From Burhinus oedicnemus (lineage: Eukaryota > Chordata > Aves > Charadriiformes > Burhinidae): a stretch of DNA of 64,000 nucleotides. The notes under the pieces are model-generated. The model did not search any database, had not been told where the DNA came from, and saw only the letters and a list, made by a program, of their open reading frames with translations. Positions 43,600 to 56,300 of the stretch are shown here, piece after piece (the stretch's first letter is position 1; each line of letters starts with the position of its first letter). Location: the NCBI GenBank assembly GCA_008921705.1, contig VFFE01007901.1:558371-622370 (forward strand), read 5' to 3'. The translations under genes and the position numbers were made by a program.

Positions 43600-46265
43600 T
43601 GGTGGTACGCCCATGCCTGGCCCCACGTGGCACCATGTGCTGTGCGCTAGCGCAAGAGAGTGAATCCCCCAAAAAACCTTATCACCCCGCCAGACTGCAA
43701 GTGGATTTGCTTCCTGGACCAGCTCCCCATCCCTCTGCAGGCACCCAAAGGGATCACACGGGCACCCAAAGGCAGGGCTGAGACCCACCAGCTGAGGCTG
43801 AGGAGGGCAGGAGTGCCCCATGAGGTCCCACAGGGCACAGAGGGCTCCAGGACTTTTCCAGGGCTGGATCCTTTCTACCAACATGAAGATGCCCCTGTGC
43901 TGTGTCCAGCTGTGATCTGTAAGGGGCTGAGCCCTGGGCAGCTCGGGTGGGCATGAATCCCAACCCCATGCAGCCCACTCTGTACATGGAGGCTGCACGC
44001 CGATGGGGCCAGCATCTCCAAAGCCCTGGGGCCACTCCATCCCTGGGTGAGAAGGTAACATTTGCCCTCAAAGGCTGGAGCAGCACAGCTCGGCAGCTCC
44101 AAGCCCCAGCACGCCGCGGGTCAGCTTGTCCAGGGGACACTAACTGCCTCTTCGTTATTTCATTTTTCCTCCAGGGCTGCACTCCAGCCCAGAAGCTCTT
44201 CCCAGACCTGCACGGAGGAGTTATTTTTAGGTGCCGCGGGCGGGAGGCAGGGGCCAAGAAGAGCTTGGACCCCGCTGCAGGAAAGCGGAGCTTAGCAAGG
44301 CAGGAAGGAGCCGGAGGGTGGGTACGAGGAGCACTCCCTGCCTGCAGCCACCACGGCTCCTTCCTCTGTCACACACCGCCGGCTTCCCAGAAACGGCCGC
44401 CCAAGGGGAAGACGCTGGCTTGCCCGCCTGTGCACGCAAGGACCACGGAGGGGCCCCGTGCCGAGCCGGGGGCAGGACAGGAGAGGGCAGAGGTGGCGGT
44501 GGGAGGAGAGCAGCTTCCAAGAGCATCCCGTGAGACCCCAAGCTGGGGGGATGTCCCCCGCAGAGGCCACACCAGCCACTGGCTTTTGCCCCCATCCACT
44601 GCTGGTGGGAGCAGTGGGAGGATGAGGAGGCAGAGGGAGGCAGATTGGCTTGGCAAGGGGCTGCGATGCTGCGGCACACGGGGAAGGGTGCTGCAAGGGG
44701 AGGCTTAGGGGAGCCCGAGAGCTGCGACTGAGCAAGCAGGCATGAGTTAGATGCCCATCAGTATGCCTAAGTTGGGTACATCAGCAGGCTGCACAGGGTT
44801 TGGAGCCCGGCGCAGAGGGCAAAAGATGCTCCCTCCCCAGTGCTGGAGGGAGCCCTGAGGGTCCCATCATCCCTGTGTGCCTGCAGCCCTGAAACTGCTG
44901 CCCCAGCAGCATCCCGGTGCCTGGCAAGGGCTGCTGACCCGAGCTGCCAGGTCCTCTGCGGGCTCAGGGGACAGGATTGAGAGCTTTCTGCTCCGCTGGT
45001 GCCTGGGTAGCACCAGTATGATGCTGGAGGACAGCTTCTTCACCTGGGAACCATGACAGACGAGGAATAAAAAGAACAGTTTGAAGCGGCAGTTCCCAGG
45101 CTTTCAGGCAAATCCTCAAATCAAGGGACTGTCTGATCACCTGCGTCCCCAATTTGCCTTACGCCAGTGAGATGATGCCCCCCACTCAGAGCAGCAGCAG
45201 GAGGAGACATGGCAGAGCCACAGCCTCCTTGCTTGCAAAAATGTGGGCAGCACATTCCATCATCAGTCACTCACTACGCACAGAAAGCAGATGTGATAAC
45301 TGGGGGCAAACCTGCTGGTGTGGGTTTCTTAAAGCGTTCCGCACCCACCTGCCCAGCGATACGTGTCCGATGGGCTTTGCGTGTATTTGAGGACGGTTTC
45401 TTCTTTCTTGCCTCATATTTTCGGGAAAGCCTATTTGCCTCAGTGGTCTGTCTGCCTCCAAAATTACGTGCCTGCCCTTGCTGTGTATCTGACATTTCTG
45501 AGACTTTGAGGCAGATTTACTTCTGGTTCAGGCAAGAAGACCCGGTAGACCAATCTTTATCTGCAGATCAGATTTTTCCCTGAAATATCTTTCCAGCCCC
45601 CATGCTTTACCCTAGCAAATGCAAAGTCTTGCTGCAGGGAGATTGTTTCCAGGCTTGCACCAGTGAGTTCCCTGGGTCTGATGGGCCTGGGAAAGTGCGG
45701 CTTATTTGTGGGAGAAGAGGGAAAAGGGAAAAGCAGCAGAGTTAGAAGTTTGCTTTCCTGTCCCTCCACTCAGCTCCCGGAGCTGGTCCCTATCTCCTGC
45801 TCTGCAAACAGCCGGCAGGTATTCCCACAGTCTTCCAACTTTGATGGACAACTTCCTTCACGCTGAATGACACTTGGGGACCCACCAGGGTGTGTGAGCG
45901 GTTTCGAGGACGGCTGACCCGGTCTCCACCCTGCAACAGCGACAAGAATGAGCCCTTGCCCCCTCCTTAATCCACCTTCGCCCCATCGCCGAGAGGAGCC
46001 CGTGAACCCTGTCCCCTGACCTGCGAAACGTGAAAGGGAAGAGGCAGCGAGGGGGGAGAAGCCAGGACCCGCCGAGGTTGGCCGGCACCGGGCATCCCCC
46101 GGGGCTTTGGGCCACCCCCAGCACTCGCCACCCCGCATTGTGCATCGAGAGCGGGGAGGAAGGGGCGCTGGGGACGACCCCATCCCGCCAGCACCGTGAA
46201 AGCCGCCTTTGTTGCGGGGCCGTCACCCGGGCCCAGGCATCCTGGCCTCTGGTTTCCAAGACAAC

Positions 46266-46293
46266 GGGAGGAGGAGGAGGAGGAGGAGGAGGG
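46266..46293 (+). repeat. (GGA)n microsatellite
   Basis: About nine GGA units within purine-rich DNA. Open frames on both strands translate it as poly-E, poly-G or poly-L/S, which explains their length. Confidence 0.9.
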
Positions 46294-46714
46294 TGGGCTG
46301 ATGGGGAGCAAGGTGAGAGGCAGGCGGCAGGAAGGTTTGGGTAGTGCGGGCAAAAGTGAGTCCCAAAAAGTGGCTGGGTGGTTTCTTCAAGGCACCCCCT
46401 TGCTGGAAGGGGAGGTGCCGAAGCTGAGCCCCGAATGGCAGCCAAGCCCACGCTGGGTGCGGGGTGCGCGAGGGGGTCAGGATGTGGCCCACGGGCCTGA
46501 CTCGGCTGCGTCCCACATCTCGCACAGTGGGGTCCCTTCTGCTCCCATCTCCTGGTCTCAAATCAAACCTTCCCCATCTCCCTCCCGCTCACAGAGGGTG
46601 TCACCATTCGACCTTGCGATGGGACTGGTCAGTCCTCACGGCTACTTGCCCGCTCTTACTGCTAGCTTACATCGCCTCCAACCTCCCCCCCCCGCCGTCC
46701 CACCTAGCAGACAG

Positions 46715-46915
46715 AGCTCAGGTATATTTTTAGCCAAATATTTATGATTTCTCCCTTTGCAGCTCTCCAGTTCCATCAGATTCCAGGAGAGTTCAAAGGT
46801 GTTTTCCTGCCTCCTACAAGCTCTGGGCTATTTATAGCTGTCGGATGTTGGCAGCCCAGCTTTCATGGACAACTGTATGGTGACGATGTGCGCTTGGAAA
46901 TGGCTCATTGCTTGT
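46715..46915. promoter_or_regulatory. AT-rich block with MEF2-type motifs
   Basis: CTATTTATAG at 46828-46837 is a perfect match to the MEF2 consensus YTAWWWWTAR. A second near-match, tatatttttagc, lies at 46723-46734, followed by ccaaatatttatg. MEF2 acts in muscle, neural and neural-crest enhancers. No exon is visible, and enhancer function is inferred. Confidence 0.35.
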
Positions 46916-47009
46916 GAGTAACTCCGGGACCAGCCACGAGCCTGAGGAGTGACGGGGCATTGCCTACAGTCCTGTATAGAAGAGATAGTCAGGAAGGGTG
47001 GGTGGTGAA

Positions 47010-47130
47010 GAGCAAGAAGACACTCCTTTAGGCTGGATATGAGGAAAAAAAAAATACCAAATTTGCCAGGGAGATCTCTTCATGCTTAGGATGCTCCTTG
47101 GGGGAAAGGATGCTAATCCTGCCCCATGGG
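47010..47130 (+). mobile_element. Possible decayed CR1 fragment
   Basis: The phrase aggctggatatgaggaaaaa at 47031-47050 followed by gccagggagatctc resembles the CR1 stretch that normally precedes the gcccagggaggt block, with a gap. No 3' terminal repeat is present. The similarity is short and could be chance. Confidence 0.25.
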
Positions 47131-50100
47131 CTATTTCAAGCGAGGGTGGCCTAGTTGCTGTAGCTGTTCTGGCTGGTTCTAGCTCTGGGGATGCTCTTAT
47201 TCTTCCTTAGGTGCTCAGGAGAGGACAAATATTGTATCAGCACAACATCGTTACTGATCTCAAAGCCCTGCCTGTTCTGACCTGGACGCCTCCACAACGT
47301 GCAGTGCTACAAGCCCCTCAGATGCCCGTATCCAGCTCCCAGGCTGCAAAAAGGCTTCCCCTGGGGAACGATATCCAGTGTCACACCACTAAGAGCCAAA
47401 AGGGTCACTTCTTACATACCCACCAGCATGTGGCTGGGCTGACTTTTCCCAAAGACGCCGCCATTGGTGACCCAATGAGCTACCAACCGCAGGCAAGCTC
47501 TGACCCCCCATCACGGTGGAGGGGGAGAGCGTGGTCTCCTGCGCTTGGCCATCTGGTAGTGAAGTCCGCCCAGGTGTAGGGAGAAACCAACGGGGACTTC
47601 AGACTAGAGCTTCGTCTTTCCATGGCGACCATTGCGTCGAGGGACACTGACAAAGACTCAGCATTTGGGTCTTTTGGGATTACGCTGCTTCATGGAAAAG
47701 GAGAGGTGAATGAGGACTCTTGCTTGCATTTCTTTCTCTCTCTAGAAGGTGCATATCTCACATCGTTAGGAGAATATAGCAGGTAAAGCAGGCATTTCGA
47801 AGTTTGGCAGACCAGGGGTCTTGCATCCCTATAAAACTCCATACTTACTTACAAAGCTGCCAGGAGTGACCAAGTACCGGTGATCTCCGAATGCCACAAG
47901 GGCTTCACGAGCACAGGCTTTGTGGAGCTGTGCCGTGAGGATGACCACTGGCCCGTTCCAGACCTGACTTAACGCTGTGGCATTTTCCATTTCTGCTAAA
48001 AACACGTTCTCTGCCCGCAACGCGCTTCTGCTGCCGAAGGGACTGCTATCTTCTGCATCTCTTCAAGTGCTTCCCTGCTCCGACCGAGGGCAGGAAGAGG
48101 AGAAGAATGCCGCGTCCATCTGCGAGCACACAGGAACTCACAGAGAGCTGGAAAAGAACTATCCGAGCTGGACAGGCTCCAGGGCAGCAGGGACACACAC
48201 CCCCTCTGCTCAGGAAAAGAGCCAGAGAGACTTTCGTCGCCATGGCTGCCCTGGATCTCCATCTTACATCCCATCTGAACAAAAACACTTCACCTTCCTT
48301 GTTTTGCGCTCGCACACACCTCTCCCTTCATCATCAGCTGCCGGCATATGGGAGTGTGGTGGACTATTTAAGGAAAACGCCCAATAACGTTACAATTACT
48401 TACCATAAAAGCCTCATGTTTCCAATAACAGCCTAATGTTCCAGGCACCTGTCCAACAAACTCAGAGTTTTCTTACCTGCCCACTGCAGGATTCATATCC
48501 ATCACACTTCCCAACAGGCATCTAGATGCGCCATTGCAAAACCGCAAGGCTCTGGAAGACCTCAAAATAGCTGCCACCTCTGCCTGCGGCGGGGACAGCG
48601 GCTCGCAGGACCTCTCGTCCCTCCTGGCAGTCACCCGCTGGGATCTGCAGCGGGTTGCGAGCAAGAACTGCTGTGCGAGAGTCAAAACCAGAAATTCACC
48701 TGCAACCGTCTCTGGCTGGTAGCATCTGCCTGGCTTTGAGTGCTACTGCAGCTCCAGCGTGGTCCCCGGCTGGCCACAACGTCTCCTGTCAACGGCAGAA
48801 GACAACGGAGGGTCCCAATGAGACCAGGTGCCACTCTCACCTCCTAACACGGTCACCCTGATGCTGGAACGAGGCGGAAACGGACAAACGGAGCAAAAAC
48901 AAAAGGGCTCATAGATGTTTTTCTTGGTCAGATCCCATGAGCCCAATCAGCAGTATCCGCAATGGCTTTTACAGACCAGGCTGGGCAGCGCGATGTTGTT
49001 CAAGTGTTCCCAGGGAACAAAAAAACATCATGAGCATGTGTCTTGCTGAAAACACTCTCTCTGACATGAAACCATGATTGTTCACCAGCAAAGTTACTTG
49101 TGGGCTTGGGAAACAGTTCACGAGCAGAGGAGATGGTGTAACAGGATGTGGGCATCTCATCTCGTCGTACCAGTAGACAGTCATCAGCCCTGGCGCTTAC
49201 CCAGCAGTCAGCAACGATTTGTTTGCGCACAGGGTTTGCTGGAAAATTGCATCCAGCCGTCCAGTTAATAAAAATCATCCTCGCGCAGCTCACCGGCAGT
49301 GCTTGCTGAATGAGAGATGGATGCTGAATTATTCACTCTGCACCATCAGAGCCTCAGTGGTGGAAGAGAGGGGAGGAAGATTTCGCTGCTGCTAGTCATG
49401 TTATGCTGTCAATTACGGAGCACTTCATTCTCAGGGCTGGAAGGCTACCATCTGGTACTAAACTCGCCGAGAAAAATGGAAAAAAAAGACGGCAGCATTT
49501 TTAAGCGTTGACTGCTCATCGTACAGCAGTTCTAGAACACATTTTCTAACATTCATGAGAAGTACAAATCCAGGGGGAAGTGCAGAGTGGAAGGGATAAT
49601 ATGCCATTTAGAATATTCCACCTACACAGGTGTAGAAGGAACATATGAGGGCATGAAAACCCATTCTGTCTGTCCTGCCTGGTACACCTGAGAGGTCAGT
49701 GGAGAGGGTAGACGTAGCATAACCTCCTAGATGTGTCACTGGGCTTCGCAGCCAGGCACTTTCCCGTTCCTCCAAGTATTCAGCTGTTCTCTTTGGCTGC
49801 TGAGCTACCTCTCAACCCACTCGAATTTTGAAGGGTTTTAACCCTGACAACCAGGGAAATGAAAATATTTGTAAGGTAATCAGCATCATGGGAGGTCCTT
49901 GTTCTCAGTACGCAACAAGAAATGCTCAGAGAGGGAATTTTGAGAAATTGCTGTTGGACATTCACGGCCAGGTGCTTTGGTGTCCATGGTGGAGGTGTTT
50001 TGGTGGAACCGCACGGTGACAAGACTCTGGATGCAGAATCTGTGTTTGGAAGCACAGCCGGCCCTGCTGCATACCACACCGAGCAATTAATTTTATCAGG

Positions 50101-53100
50101 AACCAAACAGAGGAGACACATTAAATAGCAGAGCGGAGCGTGTCCCCGCAGGCAGAGCTGGGGAAGAAGATAGAGCACCTTGGCTGGATATGAAAGGCTC
50201 CGGAAGAACAAAAGAAGAGAAGGAGGCAACAAAAATCAGATGGGAAAACAAACTCACTAATTTGTTTAAAGAGCCACAGACCCTGAGCCCTGAACATTAG
50301 AGATTTGGGGGGGCTTTAGTAAAGATGAAGATGAGGGCACCATGTGATTCGTTAATCTCTTACCTGGCCCAGACAGGAGAGAGGGACAAATATGCCGTAC
50401 TGCGATGTGGCTTCCCACAGAGCATTGCAATGCTGGGAAGAACTGAAACAACCACAGGATGCCCTCGGTAAGTCCATTAACTGAGAGGCTTCTTCCTTTT
50501 CATGCCTCTTCCCTCCAGACCGTGTACCTTTCACCCTCAGTACAGCTCTGGAGATCATAGAAGCTGGCATTGCATGTGGACATGATGAGGGAGGTTGAAA
50601 ATCAGGCTTAAGATCTTCAGCCTGCTGTGGCTTGGACTTAAAGCATCCACAACACACTCAGAAAGACAAAACTTGAGCTGTCTGCTGCCGTCCCAGCCCT
50701 GCCTGCTCCCAGCCCATCCAGACTGCCTGAAGCTTGGGTTCCCATAGTATCCTGAATGTACCCTGAGTATGTCCCTCCCCAGTGCTCCCAGCATGGGGCT
50801 GAGGGCTCCAGTGAAGGCTATGGTGGTCTGGAAGACAAATGTGGACTCATAATAGGCAGCATGGATGTGCCTGGTAAGGTCCTGTGATAGCTGCAGAAAG
50901 TCCTACAACCTCACCCATCCTTTTTTGTTTGGTCCTTTACTGAGTCATTGCTTTGGAGAGACACATCCCTCCTGCTGATGGGCCATACAGCTATATATTG
51001 GTGAGATCCCTCACATGAGGTCCCTACTGCTAGTGGAGCTGCCCAAAGAGATGGCAGATCCTACAAAGTCCCCCCTGCTCCTGTGCAAGGTCTGACACAC
51101 GCTTGGAGAGAGGCACCAATGAACTTCAAACCAGCCTCCACCCAGCACAGAAACGCTCCGTAGATTCCCTTGTCCTTTGCTGGATTTCTGACAGTCTCCC
51201 ATTCCTCTGTGACCAAACAGCTCGTCTCTACCAGTGATGCCTTTAGCATGTGTCTGGAGTTGAGGATCCACGTCCTACCAAACACTACAAAGCGTCAGCA
51301 GAGGCAAGGGCATGAAAACCAGGAAACACTACGATGGAAAAGGGAAGTGACTGCGACACACACCCTCTCCTTCTCTTAGGAGTCTGTCCCTCTTTGGGGA
51401 CCTGAAGGAAGAGCCAGGCTGGAGTTTTCTGCTTCGAAGGTAGCTCAGGAGTTGACATTTCCAATGCATTGTAAGATGGGGAGAAAAGCAACCAGCTGAT
51501 TCTAGGAAGAGACCCTCAGTGTGGTATCAAAGCCACAGCCTTCACTAGGACGTAACCCAGACAGAGCGTCCCATGAGTTTTATAGCTGAAGCTGTTGATT
51601 TACTTACCACAAGGGTCACTTCTGTGCCACATTTCATGCCTGGTCCCCCCTAACACAAGCAGGACCCACTGACGGAAGGGGGCAGAACCTGGTTCTCTCT
51701 CCTCAGCATCTCCTTACATGCCCCTTGCCATATACTCTGCCCATTGGCTTGACCCTTTGGACACAATGGCTCATAGCAGAGGAAAAAAACTCTGATATAA
51801 GCTTGAATTTCCAGTCCTCTTTGGACTCTGCCACCTCTCCCATCTCTTCCCACCCTGGAGCATGGACTGCTGAAGCTGCTGCTTTCTTCTCATCCCAGTC
51901 ACCTTGCCAGTGAAGAAGTGATGCTCCTGCACAGCCAGAGGTGCTGGATGCTCTGTTTACTTTCTAGCTCGAACTCTCCCTTTCTTTCTGAAGTTGGTCT
52001 TTCTGTCCTTGAGGACCTGAGGGACGTTCAAAAGGAGGGCAAAACCCCATAAAATACCAGGTGGTAAAGTCCATAAGCGCGCTCTCCAGGTAAGGCACTC
52101 TCGCGCTCATCCCTAGGTACAAACGAGGGCATTATCCCCGTTAGCTATTCTCTAGCATGTCAGACTCATCCAGCCCGTTTCTCTCCCTCCGAAACACGGT
52201 GGGCTTTTAGCCCGAGCATTGGGGGGGGTGTTTGATTTTTAATGCTTACTTATTTATTTTTGACATTGCACAGGCCATTCCAGCACCCGCTTTATCTCCA
52301 GTGATCTTTGACCCCTGCATGTCAGGAGTTCAATCTGGTACGTTCCACTCTTTGCCCCCACTTAATTCTTTTTTAGCTGCTCAGCCTTTGAAACCTGGTG
52401 CCATATGCCAGCCCAAAAGAGTCCCGATCAATACCGGGGGACCACGTCTCTGTGACCTCGCAACCTGCACCGTAAAGGGCAGAGGGCAGAGCGGAGCGTT
52501 GGCCATGTTTTCATTACGAGATTTCAGCTGCATTTGTTGGAGGAGGAGGGAGAGCTTTTCTTTCTTGCTTTCTTTCTTGCTTTCTTTTCATGAAATTTAG
52601 TCCAGCTGGGACGCCAGAGCTCCTGGCTGCCTCTCGACTCCTCTGCCTCATTTAATGAAAGTGAGCAAGAGAACCGCTAAAAATCGGGATGCCTGAAAAG
52701 ATCAGCAGCACGTCTCGGTATAAGAAAGGAATTGTTCATGCCTGTCCCTCTCCGACAGCCAGGGTGCTTTGGGGCTGCAAAGTCTCAGTCTCCCTTGTAA
52801 CGGAGGCACCCAGTAAAAATCGCTCGGTCGGCACCGAAGAGCCCTGGCAGCAACGTTGCTGCTTTGCAAATTGGGGGGCACCTGGTTTCTCTCCCCCAAA
52901 GCTCAACCTCTTGCACAGCCGAGCCTCTGCCCCAGGGCAAAGAGTCCCTCGGGAAGGTGCCGCGGATCCACGGCTGGGGCGCACGTCCCTGCCTTGCACC
53001 CCACCTCACAGGCAGGGCGGTGGGATTCCCCCAGCCCACCCCGCCGAGGGGCTGTGCGAACCCTGCCTTCTCAGGGCGCACTAGTCGAGGGCCACCGTAC

Positions 53101-53759
53101 CCGAAAGCCACTCTTTTTTCAGGCACAGACCTACCGCTTGGTCATTTGTTTTTTTTTTCTCCTCTTCTCTGTGCAAAAGGTACAGGCGCCTGCTTTCTGC
53201 CCTGGTTGCTTTCATTTTTAGAACAAGGAGAAGAAGACATGAAAAGGGAAAAAGCTTGCGGTGTCTCCTTGGGACAGCAGGGCTTTGGCGGTACTGCTTC
53301 CAAAGGGACATTTAACCCAGCTTTGCTCCATCAGGGAGAAAAACCCGGCAGTTAAGTCCAAACCAAAACTGCTCAGCTGGCAATGTCTGGCTACCAAGCA
53401 TCTGTAGGATCTTCTCCGTTTGCTGCTGTGGGTCCCGTCCCCATGGCGTTTGGTGCCGCGTCCTGGCAGAGCAAGGCTGCCAGGGACCCTGTGGCAGGGC
53501 CAGGCTGATGGTGGCTGTCACCTCGTTTGCGACACACCAAGACGCTCTTTCCCTTGGGCAGAGGTCCTGTGCCATACCCATAGCTGGGGAAAACCTGCTC
53601 CCCAAGACAAGTGTCAGACCTCCGAGGGGTGCAGGACAGAGCATGGCCATGCCACCGGCCACCACTGTGCAAGCCATGGGCCACTGGGCTCTGAACTCAG
53701 CAGCCAAATCCTGTTAACCTCCTGGTGCCCCAAGGTGCTGAGCACCTTCCGTACCCCAG
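47131..53759. other. Unique sequence, no confident gene
   Basis: No CR1, RNA gene or recognised protein domain. A pyrimidine repeat (52556-52588) is listed separately. Open frames of 100-195 codons at 52689-53707 and 53420-54007 overlap on both strands. There is an AT-rich word cluster, cttacttatttatttttgac, near 52246-52265. Confidence 0.4.
52556..52588 (+). repeat. 12-bp pyrimidine tandem repeat
   Basis: The unit tctttcttgctt is repeated 2-3 times. Confidence 0.8.
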
Positions 53760-54025
53760 GTGTCCGCAAGGGGAAGATGTGGTTGACCCACACCCTTGGT
53801 AAGCAATGGAAAGGGCCAGTGGGGTGGTTTGATCGGTGTGGTTTTGGCTGCTGGTTGAAGAGTTTAATTCCTGGTATTAGCATGACTGCCCAAACCTGTC
53901 CCACCCAGACCTTCCCTTCTCCTCACCTTCGCTTCCACCTCTCTGCAGAGGGAGGGACAGTCCACCCCAGGCTCTGCAGGACAAAAGCTATGTCCCATCA
54001 GGAATAAAAGCACTTTTGAACGATC
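53760..54025 (+). other. Weak candidate: two small exons ending at a poly(A) signal
   Basis: Acceptor ccttccgtaccccag precedes 53760 and a donor-like ctt-g/gtaagc follows 53798, giving a 39-base exon. A strong pyrimidine tract ending ctctctgcag precedes 53949. AATAAA is at 54003-54008, with GT-rich DNA at about 54040-54064. One frame stays open across the join and stops within the AATAAA word. The peptide is short and unrecognised. Splice-like words are common, so this is only a lead for a transcript end, coding or not. Confidence 0.2.
54003..54008 (+). terminator. Candidate poly(A) signal
   Basis: AATAAA in caggaataaaagcac, with a GT-rich element (ggtttggggtcagtgg) about 35 bases downstream. 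Confidence 0.3.
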
Positions 54026-54354
54026 CTTGCAGACTATCGGTTTGGGGTCAGTGGCTTGTGCATGATCGTCTTAGGGGCCTTTTGGGGACATTTTTGAGCT
54101 TCAATGAGTTGATGACTCCCACCTTACCCTAATTACCCAAAGCCCCGTGGGGTGAGAGCACCACATCCTGGCTCTCCCCAGGGTGTCCGGATGTCTCTCC
54201 GAGGCTGGAGAGCCAGGAAAGCCCCCACTTGCATAGGTCCATGACCCAAGTGTTTGCCCAAGGACAAGAACAATGGGGCATCTTATACTTAGTGTGCAGT
54301 ACCCATTGGCGGCAAGGGGAGCCGATACCCCAGACAGAGGGCACTGCTGTGCAC

Positions 54355-54575
54355 CATCTAATTAACCCTTCTGACAGCTTCGATTAAAAATAAAGGGGCC
54401 TTCAGGTCCCTGCTGGAGTGGCCTATTTTACGTGTGCATCTCCTTGGTTTTGCCTCAGCATATGATGTTCAGGAGGCAGTTATTTCAGGAAAGGTACGCT
54501 ATAGATAACTGATCTGCCAGCCAGGTGTCATGTTCCTTCATTTATTTTCAATTACTTTGTCTCTTTAGCTCCAGT
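54355..54575. promoter_or_regulatory. AT-rich, enhancer-like island
   Basis: Includes tctaattaacccttctgac, gattaaaaataaag, a MEF2-like ctattttac and tcaattactttg. No significant open frame. Composition suggests a non-coding regulatory element. Confidence 0.3.
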
Positions 54576-56135
54576 GAGAATTGCCTGGTGTCAATTCATT
54601 TGGTCACCTCCGTGCCTGCCGCACCTCTCGGGAGGCACTTCTCCGGTGCGGTGTGATCTCTCCCCAGGGGCAGGCTGTTACAAAACAGCTCTGCTTCTCT
54701 TTCAGCTTCATCTTGTTCTCGTCTTCCGGGCCAACCCCAACTCTGTGCCCCTTGTCAGGGTCGCACGGAGCTTCTGGAAGCAGCAATGGTGTGAGCAGAT
54801 AGAGGAGAAAAGGCGAGGAACCCAATCTTTGGGGTGGGAGCTTCCCCTCTGCTCCTCAGGATGCTCGTGACAGCACGGGTAGGGGCAGTGCCCTGCACGC
54901 TCAGCTGCAAAGGCTTCCTACAAACCTCCTTCCCAAGTGCATCTGGCTGTCATTACTTGCTAGGTGGCAAGTGCAAGGCCCCTGGACCTCCTCTGTCCCT
55001 TGGCTCATTGCCCTGAAGCTCATTCACCCCCTCAGCTGCTGAACATCGGGCCAGTTCGGGTGTCTACGTGTGCATACAGTGACCTGGACCACTGGGCTTG
55101 TCTGGCCAGGAGGAACGTTCCTCTCCTTTTGTGGGGAACTCTCTCAGGCAGAGCAGTCAGGATGAGGGTGGGAACCCAGGACCTCCTGGTCCCTCATCTC
55201 AGTTTCCCTACGCTACGTGCACACATACACTCGCAGAGGTGCCTCGGTCCCACAGTGCAGAACCTGCCTCTCCTGGCCGAGACCCGTGGCCAGCCTTTCA
55301 TCTGGGACAGCATTGTCCCCTCGGAGGTGCGCCCATAGGTCTGGGCCAGCAGCACCCTAAAGCCATCAGAGCACAGGAGTCAGGCACCGTCCCGACAAGC
55401 ACCAGGGGAAGGTGGTTTGTGCTGACAATCTCAGGACAGGCTCTTTCCCACTGTGGACTCCGCTTTTATCCTTTTTCACCCACCAACACCATGCTGTGTC
55501 CCTCCAGCAGCTCCTTCCCACCGCCCAGCCCCTGCTCCCTCCCCAGCCCAGCCAGAGCTGCCTGCTGGCTCCCTGCCATTCCGTCCATGCCCATCCCGTC
55601 TCCCCGTAACAGCGGGGACAACTGCTGGGGCAGATGGCACCATGCAGAGACATGGGGACGCTCCTGACAGGAGGAGACACCAATGTCACCAGATGTGTCT
55701 GGGAGAGACAATCCAGCCCTCCTGCCTGGTGCCAGAGAATCCCACGCTGCGCTTTGTCACTAAAGCCAGGCTGAACCCGTCACATCCAAATTCCCCGATG
55801 CCCAGGGGAAGTCCAGACCTGCAGTTTAAGTCTAACCTCTCCTCTAGCTGAACCCTCTCGTGGTGGACCGCCTTTAGGATGAAACATCCCCATGCTTGCT
55901 TACACCTCTGGGCACATTTTACCCTGCTGAGCCAATCTCCGAGTGCGATCGGAGCCGTTCCTGGCATGTCCCCACTCCTGCTGGCACCGCTGAGCTGGCA
56001 GGGCTAGTGACACGGGCTTGCTCCTCTGCCTGCTCACTGTCAGCAGCACGGCCAGCTCAGCGCTGATGGTGACAACAGCAGGGACCAAGAAGGGCATGAG
56101 GTAATTTTCAGATCCGTCGGGAGGTTTTCAGCAGC
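54576..56135. other. GC-rich unique sequence, no gene seen
   Basis: Open frames at 54964-55851 (plus) and 55366-55967 (minus) overlap on both strands, rich in S, P and C. No domain recognised, no repeats seen. Confidence 0.4.
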
Positions 56136-56300
56136 GATGGCTGGAAAAAAAACAGCATTTTTCCCGTGAAAAGGGGCACATTTGCTCTGGTTTCAATGAG
56201 AAAGAAATAAATAGAAAGCCTGGTAGTGACTGTCCTTAATTGATTAGTCATTTCTGCAGATGATAATTGCACATCAAAAGACTGAGATCCTACTGTTTCA
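56136..56300. promoter_or_regulatory. AT-rich island with homeodomain words
   Basis: Contains ccttaattgattagtcatt and gcagatgataattgcac with few stops or repeats. It resembles a conserved non-coding element; untested. Confidence 0.3.

Larger units (their letters stand above)
42225..46714. other. GC-rich unique sequence, no gene seen
   Basis: Overlapping open frames on both strands, up to 253 codons (43947-44708 plus) and 221 codons (43396-44061 minus), reflect stop-poor composition; I recognise none. A (GGA)n run (46266-46293) and a G4 motif (43564-43599) are listed separately. A 12-base word ggcacccaaagg is repeated near 43739 and 43762. Confidence 0.4.

Noticed and set aside
43947..44708. 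253-codon plus-strand open frame
   Set aside because: Two or three other frames on both strands are open over the same bases. The translation is low-complexity and unrecognised.
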